A stretch of 64,000 nt of DNA from Norana najaformis (Eukaryota; Annelida; Clitellata; Crassiclitellata; Hormogastridae). The stretch covers positions 31,994,230 through 32,058,229 of the forward strand of contig OZ029921.1 in the NCBI GenBank assembly GCA_964023275.1. The letters run 5' to 3'. Position 1 is the first letter of the stretch, and the number at the start of each line of letters is the position of its first letter. Both the position numbers and the translations under genes were made by a program. Positions 46,001-58,000 of the stretch are shown in pieces. The notes under the pieces were generated by a model. That model saw only the letters and a program-made list of their open reading frames with translations. It was not told the origin of the DNA and did not search any database.

Positions 46001-49000
46001 AGTAGCTTAGACTGCTTTAACAATAACATGCAGTGTGGCATTCAAGATGGCAGCTGATTTAACATCTTGCTTATTTTGATAGATTAGTTCATTCTTTGCT
46101 GAAATTGCTCAATAATTTTCGTATGTTCGAATCGTATCAGAGTCTACATTTGGAAATTATTTCTTAAGTTTGCATTATATGTGAATTTGGATGGTACTTG
46201 ATCGCTGAACTCCGAAGCCTGACAGCCACTTTTAATTGATCGATCTTAGCTGAAACATAACAGGTATCCTGGTCCTTGTCTGGACATTGTCTAGGATTTG
46301 ACATTACGTACAACAGTGACGCTAGGTGGAGTGGTATTGACTGTCAATCGTGGAGATATTCTGTTACCAAACAGCCTGCTGCTGATAAGTGCCTGTGTTT
46401 TGCAGACCCGGTGGGGGCCTGAGGGATAGATATCCAGATGATGCATCTTATACCATCTGCGAAAGTGTGCCAGTTGATGAGCATCACCATGTGCTGCAGA
46501 CTTAATTTGCAGTTGTCATGTTTCATCCTTAATTCCAAAACAGACCAGGAACTCTGAACATGGTGTCAACTGTGAACTCTGGACGGGGCTTGCTTGGGCT
46601 GGGTTCTGTGTGTGCACTGGTGACTTTTTCAGTTATCTGAGCAATTTTGTTTATAGATGAATTTGTTTTTTCTGTTAAACTCTTGACATCGTTTAGGCTA
46701 GAAAGCAGTACCTTTGAAGAGACTTAGGATGCACTAGTTTTCAATATTATTGCGCCATCTGAAATGTAGATGTCTTTCTGTTTTCTTTATTCCTGAAGCA
46801 CAAAGTGAAGTTTGAAGAGAGCGACCTAAAGGCGCTGAAGGCTCGCAACGATTACCTCCTCTGTCTAGACTCGGCAAATGGAGCCATTCGGAAATTCTTC
46901 GTTGATGATCTGCCAGAACTCATAAATGCAAGTGTTTCATCGGTTGTTTCATTTCTTTATGTGCATCTGAACATTTGGACTCGTTTTTGGGCAGCTGTTC
47001 CAAGTCAGCCAGGTTTTGCTTTTACCTTGTGACCTAGCGACATCTATGTCTACTTGGAACTCCAGAAAGTTGCATTTGAGTTGAGTAGTTAGTAGCAACT
47101 TTATGGCTCCAGTTGAATGGCAGACAGATGCATTTTAATTTCCAGAAAGATCCATTGAAATTCCAAAAGGATCTATTTGAATTTCAAGAATATGAGTGCC
47201 AGATAGTTTTGGTTGAATTAAGGAAAGCACTTCCGTTGATTTTCGACATTTCTTTCAGAATCCTTCGTATACTGAGGAGTTTTAAGTTTGCTTTGTGGTT
47301 TTATTGTTTATTTTGTGGGAGCCGTTGTAAGTTTACCCAAATTTGCAATGAAAAATTCTTTAATCGGGTGTTTGCTTAAAACAGGTGATGGACTACAGCT
47401 ACCATATTTCACTGGGTCAGGTGATGATGTGCATTGTTGACATGGAAGAGACCGTCAATCAAATCCAGGTGGAGTCCTTGGCACTCCTTTCTCACAAAGC
47501 CAAGGACTTAAACCAGAGCAGCGACAGACAGGCGTTTCTACAACAGTTCCATCAGATCTTCTCACTTCCAAAGAAGTTCGAATTTCAGTCCCACCGGGGT
47601 GACCGAGTAAGCTTTGTATACCTAATTTAATATGTTAAATGCTTGCTTATGTATGAAATATGCTGATGTTTTATCTTACATTGCATTACATTAATAATTC
47701 TGTGCTTATAACAATTTTTTGTAACAAGTATTTTATTTGCACTATTCACTGAATAATGCTTTGCATAAGCTACTGATGGCCTAATTAATCGATAATTAAC
47801 CGATAATGTTCATAACTAAATTAATTTAGCCACAAGTTTTTTAATTGTTTTTGTTATCAGAAGCCTTGTCCTTTGTTATGCAAAAGCAAAAATGCAGCAA
47901 CACAGTACAATAACCAAACAATCTTTATTTATGGTTTCCATGGCTTATCAATAAGCTTTCAGTTTCGTGTGATGCTCTGAGTATGGAATATGTTATGAAT
48001 TGCTGATACGTTATCAGCTATACACCAGGCTACTTAAAATGGTAAATAATTTTGAGGTTTTTAAAATGGTGGTGTGCAAATTTATGATAATCTTATGTTC
48101 CATGAGTTAATGTACCAGTTTTTTGGTTGGTTCATCTGTGCTTTATTTTGTGTCCATGTGACTTGCATTAGATCTGTGAAGTGAGTGCAACAGCTTTGGT
48201 GAGGGAGGAATTGGCTGAGAGATTTAAGACGATCATTGATCGATTGCACAACTTGAAACTGGAAAATGACGAGGTGAGAATAGGAGGAGCTGCACTGAAA
48301 TATCAAAGAACCAGTGCACTGATTATAACTGTTGCTTGTTTTCATGCCAGTTTTTAATGTGAATGTTGAAGAAGAAGATGAAGAAGAAGATGAAGAAGAA
48401 GAAGAACAGTGTCCTAATCTAACCAAGAGGGACAGTCATTGGTATGAAGTGTTATTGTAGAAATGTATATGAGAGTTTAAACCTTGCATCATCTAACACC
48501 GTTGTTGTTATTATTATTAGTAGTAGTAGTAGTAGTTATAGTAGTAGTAGTAGTAGTAGTAGCATGGGCAACAGTAGCGGTAACAGCAGCAATAGTGTGG
48601 TCTGTATTTTTGTAGTACTGCTAGCTGAGGACTAAGCATCAACTGATGTCTTGTGTTTAGATTTGGAAGACGCTAGAGACAACTGATAATGCACTTCTGG
48701 AGAAGAAGGCACTCCGAGATCTGGACGCCGTTGCTCTGTTTCGCAGCGACAAAGACCAGACGACACCTCAGCTGCAGCAGATGGCACAGACAAAGAGTCT
48801 CACAGACGCCGATAAGCAGAACAAAACGGAACGCATCGAAACTGAAGAATTCTATCTCAGCGTTCGTGCATTTTGTTTCCTACATTCAAATTTCATATTT
48901 ATTTGACAAGACTTATTCATGCTTTAGAAGGGTTGGTTAGGTCACTGTTGATCAAACAGTTGTAAGAACATCTTTATATATATGTATGTATGTATGGATG

Positions 49001-52000
49001 TATGAACAAAATGAACAAATTAACAACCATTTATTGAACACCACGAAAGAGAAACAATTGATATTACAGTCACTCAAAGAGAGTATGTACATATGCATGC
49101 ATGGGTTTGTATATATGTATGTATGTATGAATGTATGTATATGTATGTATTCAATATTACTATTTTATACGTGAGCTAGAAATTTATTTCTAGAAAAAAT
49201 CAGGCTTCATCCCGGACACATGTGAACAAATGCTGGAAAAGGAGGGGCACTCCTCGCTTCTGTTTCCTGAAATATAGCTGATCTCTGACATTGTATTGTA
49301 TAGTAGCTGGACATTTGCCGAACATCTGTTGTTGGTCTGTTGTCAGCAGCACTTTCTAATATGATGTGAGAAAGATTGGAAACAATTCAACTTAAGATAA
49401 TATTGCTGTGCATTTTAAAATTGTTTTCTGGCCGTTGTATCGTTATGGTATTGACCGTTTCTGTTACACTTAACAGAAGTTCAAAGACTATCAGCTCAAC
49501 AGCAACCTGATCGCTCGGCTGCAAGCGAAGTGTGCCACAATTGAAAAGGTGCTTGGCCGTGTCAGCACCGACCCTGAAAGGTAAACAAAGAAACTCTTCT
49601 CTGTGAAGTTTTTGTTGCACCTTGTATTTTTGACAAATATGCCCTGTGTGTGTAATTTATTTTGTTTGCACTGGGAAAACTCTGCCATTTTGTTTTAAAT
49701 GGGTTGAATGGAATTAAGCTGTGGATTATTAATTGATCACAAAATAATATATAATACTTGATTAAATTCTACCTAAAAGTCTAAATTAATTACTATTCTG
49801 GTATCAGAAGGACAACTCAAAAGGGTCAGTACTTGGTTGACCTGCTGTTGTCTTTATGCGTTTGCCAAATTTTCCTTCGACGCCAGGAAAAGCCAAGTGA
49901 GGATTGTTGTTAAGGCACAGAGATATATAATACATGGGCAATTACCTTACCTTACGTTGGTGGCATTGATGTCCAACACTTGACTTAAGTTACCTGATGA
50001 CCATCAATTGATGTCCAGTAGAGTGATGTTGTTCAAGTTACGTTAGTACACTAGATGAATACACTAGAGTACACTAGCACAATTAGTTGCATTCAGGGCG
50101 TTGACAGCCAGGTTAAATTGGGACAGTAGAGCAGTTGTGGCATAAAACATGTTGTGTTGACAACTATTCATAACATATGCTCACTGGATTTGACAGCAAA
50201 TTATTAGCGTATTGTATGGAAAGGTAATTGCTTGTTTGCAACAGTCCTTTATTTATTGACAAGAGTCTTCGGGTTATGGAGCTTGCATCCCTCTGGGACA
50301 TGATGTAAATTAGTGACCATGGGTTTTATATGGTTGGGAGTTTTTGGTATTATTGTTGGAATTCAGTGCAGTGTAGACAAGGCTAAATCTCTTGTGAAGG
50401 TAGGGAAAAGTGATTAATTGTCAATGAGCAAATATTGCAATGGTTTGAGAACTGTGCACTTGTCTTATTATTAAGAAGCATCTGCCAGTCCTATTACCAC
50501 TTATACATTCTTCTTAGATCCAGGCACAGTATGCTACATTGTTTTGTCATCTATTGCTTTATTGTATAGTTTTGTATTATCTGCGATAGTTTTATGCCAT
50601 CTGCTAACTGTTATTTGGATCGAGACTACTCTGTGTTCTTGCTAATGGTTAAAGGAATGGATGCTGTTTATTTTTACGTGATTACTGAAAAAATACATAA
50701 ACTGTACTTTCATCACATACGCTCATTTAGGGTTAGGGTTATACCTTCGTTGTTACAAGACAAGCATTCCACCCACTTCCCACTCTGTCACACACATTAA
50801 GTGACAGTTCATGTCCTGTTGTCATGTTTGGTCTGCATAGGTTCTTTTTATGATGTTCAGAATTTTCTGTTGATTATATTTTAAATTAAATATTATATTC
50901 TAACAGTTCATCAAACAGTTAATGATTTGAAGTAATAATTCGTAATATTTTGCTGTTATCTGGTCACTGATATTTATATTATCTGGATTTGTAGTCAGTC
51001 TCATTCTCCACCCAAGAGGTAACTGAATCTGATCTACATGACAGGTTTTCTGAATGCCTGAGTTTCTTTGTTACAAGTTTCTGAATGACTGTTACTGGGT
51101 TTTTGGGCTTTGAAACCACTTTTCAGCAGCTTGGCCATATTTTTATTGCTTTGCATGCACTTGCTTTCTGGTTGCCCAGTGTCTGAGTGGCTGAATTGTC
51201 TGCTGGTACATCAGACATGACTGTGTCAGCCCCCTCTGTTGCTGGTTTTTAAAATTTTCTTATTTACTGGTATGGACCACTCCTGTTTTGCATTTTTGTA
51301 AGAAACCTTGCATTCCTATATATATATGCTGAGATAATTAATGAATTGGTGCTAAAAATACATAATGGCTCAGTTATATTGCTGATGTTTTAAAATGTGT
51401 CAGTGTGGTTTGCACTTGCTTAGTATCTGCTGTGTTTCTGCTTTATGTTTTGCTGTCTTCTGTGTGTTGCTTGTATTTAATTGTGTTTATGCTGCTTGCT
51501 TGAGGACTATTTCCTGTTTGCTTTGTGCCTATAAATGTTGATATGGTTTTAGTTTCCTTTTCGGGTCATTCTGTTGACTTGATGTATATGATTGATTAAT
51601 AGCCGGCCCATGAGGTGTAGTGCGAAATAAATAGTACAAAATAAATAAATATCCCACTTGAAGAACTGACACTTTTAACATAGAGGTTCAAACCTTTTTT
51701 GAGACAGTCAAAGTGTAGGGACGTTGAGCATTATTTTCAAGCACATTTGCGCATTCCCATGAGGTGTAGTGCAAAATAAATAGAACAGAATAAAATAATA
51801 AATATCCCACTTGAAGAACTGATACTTGAAGAACTGATATTATGTGTGTTGTGCAATTTTCATAGGTAGATCTCTGATGCACAGCTGCAGCCAACTGAAA
51901 TTTGTTTGAAAAATGTTATGAGTTTAAATTTACTTCCAACATATTTATGGAAATTCAGTGGCTTATTAGTAAGTGAGGAAGATTTGTGTACCTCTTTTGC

Positions 52001-55000
52001 CCCTGATGAATTTTCATACTCTGCTAGAAATCAGTTAGAATTGTTTCTGCCTCATTATTCTTGAATTTGGTTTACAAAATTTTGGTTAATGAGGAATTTT
52101 TTGTTTTCTTTAGTTCTGTCTTAGATGCTTTTTATTATTTTCACTTGGGGTATATTCTGGATATTGTCCAGTAACATATGAAGTGTTCTGTTATCCAGTC
52201 TGATATATTTTCAGTTCTGTTGGCATACTTGTTCATACTTGTGTATTTTTTGGAAATTTTTGCTTGCATTCTTAGCACATTTGCCATCGTTAAGCTTGAA
52301 TATGTGTTGTGCCTTAGATAGCATGTTGCTGTGTGCTTGTTTAGATAGCATTGTTTGCACAGTGCTAAAAATTAATTGTATAAAATTTTGTTTAAATTAT
52401 TATTTTAGCCTGTTTATTGAAAACAAAATAGCGTTACAAGATTCTAACAATTCCCAGGTCATTGAATTAGGTGTCAAAGGGGTGAACCCAAAAGAATAAA
52501 TTGTTCTGCTGTTATGGCCCTCTGGTTTCTGCAAACAATTTAACAGATGGTGACATATGTTACATGTAAGAACTGCATTTAAACCGTGATACTGAATGCA
52601 GGTTCAAGAATAAGCAGTGCAACACAAGATCATATATTTTTATTCTGAGATTAAATTGATGTAAAGCAGGTAGATTGGTAATGGTTGAAGGTAATGTGTT
52701 CCAAATAGATGGTCCAGAAATTAATACTGAGAACTGTGTAGTACAAGCTCGTACATGATCCTCATGCAATATCTCTGACATCCTAGCAAAATGTTCATGT
52801 AACTGAAATAACCATCAAAAGCCACTGGTAACAGCTTATGTTGATAGTGATATATATAAACATGAACTTAACTGCAGCTTATTAATTAATATGGTGAAAG
52901 AGTAAATTCTCAGGCTATGAAATACTTGTCTTGGTCTAGTGCTAGATAGCAGTTGAATCGTTTTTATGCAATAATTCTAGGCCTAGTTGTTTTAAATGAG
53001 AACAAAAATTTGATGCCCTCATAGCACTGCATTGCGAGAGATATGGGTGGATGAGTGAACAACACAGCTGTATGAACTCTGTAATGGCTAATGAACGGTG
53101 TATAAGCTAAAGTAGGATCATTGTTATCACAGACTATAATAATGTCGACTGCTCAATATCATTAATTAGAGCACAGAATTTTTTCTTTGCTGGGTCATTT
53201 TTTATGCAGCCGGCTGCTACTCTTTAGGGTTGATGGTAAGTAGCAGTACTTTACTTTTTGTCAGTCATGTGAACAATCCTTTCAGAGAGGTCTTAAAATG
53301 TGCTTCATTTGTCACATCACAACATGTTTTAATTATGGAACACCTGGTTTGGTGAAATCCATCTTGAGGCAACATTTTCATGTATCAGACAGCAATGTAT
53401 GCCAGCACTTTCCACAGGCTTTGAAGATACTATACACAAGTACATGTTTGAATATGTTACAATACTGACACATTACATTACAATGATTGTTACTTTCAGG
53501 CCATTATCTCTTGCATTTAGACAGACAAAGAAGAGGCATCTAGGAAAATCTTCGCTCGTTAGCCATCCAAAACTGTTTGGGGGAAGCATCGAGGAATACG
53601 TCCAGGTTATTGTTCACTTATCAGCATTGAATAACATGATTTTACAGCTTGCTGAATTTCAAAATGAATTTCATATTTGTTAAATAGATTCTGCATTTGT
53701 TGGGAGAAGCAGCATAGAGGAATATGTACAGGCTATTGTTCTGTGGCTGTTCAGTTTTTGACTCGCATATTAGTGTTGAAATAACATGATTCCGCTGCAT
53801 ACTTAGTGAATTTGAAATTTGTTAAAATATATTGTGCATTTATATGCTTTGTAGGCCACTGGTCAAGAAATTCCAGCATTAGTAAGGAGCTGCATACGAA
53901 TCATCAATCTATATGGTGCGGCCATGACTATTATCATGATTTTTAGTTGATCTTTAATACTCTTCATATGCAGATAAAACATACATTTAAGATGTGCCAC
54001 TTATGCCTTATTGTACCTTAACTGTACTTATTTTATTTAGCGTATGCAGTTCGCGCTAACTGTACTAGTATTACATTTCTACTGGTCTCATTTATTTATA
54101 CTAGGGTCAGTATTTTGGTTTAGCCATTCGTGAAGCATTTTTGCATTTCTGTTGTTGTCTGTGCAAGCTGTAATAACGTAAAACTGCAGAAATATAGAGC
54201 TGAAGCGCAAATAGATAAGAATAGATAATGTAATACTTACCAGTATTTTTAGATAATAGATAATGTAATACTTACCAGTATTTATAGATAATAGATAATG
54301 TAATACTTACCAGTATTTATAGATAATAGATAATGTAATACTTACCAGTATTTATAGATAATAGATAATGTAATACTTACCAGTATTTATAGATAATAGA
54401 TAATGTAATACTTACCAGTATTTATTATATGCCCTGATCAACAATAGCCCTGACGGGCAACATGATGAATTTAATTGTTATCGTTATTCCGAGATTTCTA
54501 CAGTGCCCAACGAAAGCCGCGCCACGGGGACCAGCTTATTCACAGGCGCTCAGTCAAAACAAAATCGATAGGCAGAAGGGTTCGGTTCCAGGTCAAGATC
54601 CAAAAGTCAGATGGAGAGACAGCTATGGGGGTAATGTTTGGGGTTGGAAAGGAGAGAGAGATAAGAGGAAGAAGGGGTGTCAGGGTAAAAAGATTAAAAG
54701 ATCTCTTGGCTATAGTACAAACACAACAGAAATGCTATGATCTAAACCTTTGTGTACAGTTAAGTGGGTCAGCAGTGATTTCAATTGATGCTTCAGAAGT
54801 TGGGAATCAGGATGTAGAAGAGAAAGACCCATTCATTCATTATCAGTTAGCTGCCATTTAACTTAAAAAAATGGATGGTGTTCTTAGGAATGCATCATCA
54901 GGGTGTCTTTCGTGTCTCTGGATCACAGCACGAGATCAACGATTTTAAAAATCTCTTTGAACGTGGTAAGTGCTTCAACTTTTTAAACTTCATGTAATAT

Positions 55001-58000
55001 GCTTTTAAACTTCATGTAATATGCTTCTGTGAAATTAGTTTATATAACTCTACTTGCTTCAATGCAGTTTTGGATGCAATGCACTGAGTTTTAAAATTGG
55101 TGCTTTTTAAATTTGTTCTTTGTTCATTAATTAATTAATTCCTATTTATCGCATCATTCATTCATTAGTTCATTTGTTCATTTTTTCAGAAGTTGATTTT
55201 ATATAATCAGCTTTAAATATATATATATATTTCGTAATCATAATCAAGAATTTATAAAGCTGGTGCTTTATAAATATATAAGAGATAATCTGATCAGAGG
55301 TGCTCCTGGCCCAATAATCCAGAACCATTGGAGAACAGAATGGTCTTCAAACGCTTGCAGAAGAAAGAAGGAGAAAGGCAAAGAAGTTCATGTAACAGGT
55401 CACTAGGCAAACCATTTCAAGAAGTAGACCGACCACTGCAAAGCTTCTGATTCTATGTTTTTGTGTACTGGTAATCCTGAATTCTCTGTTCTGTTCTAGT
55501 CCATGCAATGTGTTATACACAACCAGATTTAGAGCCTTGCAATCTGTATAATGCTATGTACTAACATTTATTTAGCACCTTCATTTGTTCCTGTGAAAGT
55601 TGTTGTAAACGTGTGTTCGCTTTGGTTGCAGGTGAGGAGCCTGTGTTAAGTAACATTGACAGTCGAGACATTAACTCGATTGCTGGTGTTCTGAAGCTGT
55701 ACTTTCGTGAGCTACGGGAACCTCTCTTTCCTCTCCAGCTGTTTGACGAACTTATTGCATGTCCCAGCAAATACAACGTCTCAGGTATCGGCATTCTTGG
55801 ATCACGATGTTTGTCATGATAGTGATTTTCTAAACAGTTTTCCTCATGATGCAGATCTGTTGGCAATTAAAGAAAAATTAGGAGAAGCAAATGAGGGCGT
55901 GATGTAGATTGTGACAGTGATTTTGTTGTAAAAGTTCTGTTGGTGATAGCTGGGTGCTTGTGCTTCGTTTTGTTGTAGACATGAATGACCTTAAGAAGTG
56001 CATCAGTCGCATTCAGGAGTTGCTTCTGCCTCTTCCTCGCTCTATTCTTGTCGTCATGAGATACCTTTTCGCGTTTTTAAACCAGTGAGTCCCCAGCTGT
56101 TTTTTAATCTTCACGCAATTTCTCTTGTGCTTTAGCATAGCACTTATAGAGCACCTGTTAAAAGTAGCAGATTAGTGTTTGGCTGTAGTCGTGTGAGATC
56201 TGTATTCTGGTTTGAATTCTGATAAATGCTAAATCTTTAATGAGCCACGTCAAAGACTAAAAGAAGATCCTTGAACTCAAGTGCCTTGCAGTTGAAGCCT
56301 GTTCTTATAATAGGCAGATTGTTTGCATTTGCTATTACCATACATTACCTTTCCCTGTGTGACGTGCTGAACTGAAGTGAGTTGCCAGTTTTGTTTTTGT
56401 AGCTTGTCGGAGTACAGTGATGAGAATATGATGGATGCACACAATTTGGCAGTCTGTTTCGGTCCAACGCTTTTGCCAATTCAACCGGATCACGATCAGA
56501 TGCGTTGCCAGAACTATGTCAACGAACTAATTCGGATTTTGATTGTCCACCAGGAAGCCATTTTCCCAAAAGATGGAGGCCCTGTGTATGAGAAGTGCAT
56601 TGTAGAGGACGACGGGTGAGGCCCTTTGCAGTGCAGCATCTAATTGGCATCTATACCTAGTGCATTCTGTTTAGTTCTTCAAAGTTACATGCAATCCCTC
56701 TTTGTCAGTAAACAGAGACAATGTAAGGTAGATACAGCCAGCCTTGAATCGAGACTGTAATGTCATCTCGAGGACTCTGCAGAGCAGCCATGTGGAGGAG
56801 GTGAACTTGAGTTTGCTGAACCCCAGAGAAATTAGTTTTCTTGTCCTGAACAGTTTTCACTCATTGAATAAACATTTGGCCTCGGTGCACATCTTTAGCC
56901 TCAATTGCCACTCGGGTAGAGACCATTGCAAGTTACAAAAGCAAAGTGAAGGCGACTTCCGGGAGAGACCAAAAAGAAAGACCAAAAGTCAAGACCACTC
57001 CGATCTTCAAGTTAATAGGAAAGACCAAGAGTTGTATAGGATGAAGTCATAGATATCTGAGATCAGTCATGCAGGTGATATCTAAATGACTGCATTGAAA
57101 AATTGCATTGATTGTCATTTGTCTGATTGCTTCTGAAGCAACTGGGATGTGTGTTTGATTTCCAGGGAAGACTCGCTGGATAGCTTGCTTGAAGATGCTG
57201 TGGGTGATGGCAGTGAGGAAGGTAAGCTTACCACTTTTGAACTTCTTAGATTATCTTCTGAACTTTTATCTGGCCAATGCCAATTCCAGACTTACCATGT
57301 GGTGTGTTAAATTAACCTGTAGAATGCCTGAATTGTCCTTTGAACCTCTCGCTTGTTGTAACTTGTGCTTTTGAAGATGTTAGGTTAGTGTTACTGATGC
57401 TGGTGCCAAAACATTTCTGTTTGTCCCAGTCTTTGTTCAGTGCCCTTTTCTTCTGCCTTGGTCATATTAAGGGGTAATATATATAAATAGTCCTATTAAG
57501 TCATTATTATAAAATGCATCAGAATAGTATTTGATTAATGTGGATTGTTGTTCTGTAGAAGTTGCTAAATCAGATTATTTCTGTGGAGTCTGGAGCCATA
57601 TTTGGCTACTGGTAGGCTAGTATTATGGATAATGAAGACTTGGAAGTAGATTAGTAATAGAGATACTTTTTCTATAGAAATATTTAGAGAAATATAAATA
57701 TTTCTGTGTAGAAATATAGAAATTTATATGTGATAAATATATATTTATGGATACAGTTTCTAAAGAAGAGGTTTGATTAGTACTATGGATACACTGATAC
57801 ACTGTCTGTTGAAGACATATTAAATTAGATAATTCTGTATGTTGTTGTGAGAAAGCTTTCCACTTTATTGTGGTCTAGACCTTGAACCGTTGGAGGCTGT
57901 GGCAATCTATGACTTCACAAGTCGTAACGTTCGTGAACTGTCGTTTCGGAAAGGGGATGTCCTTGTTCTTGCAAACCGTCTGTCTCCTGATTGGTGGGAG

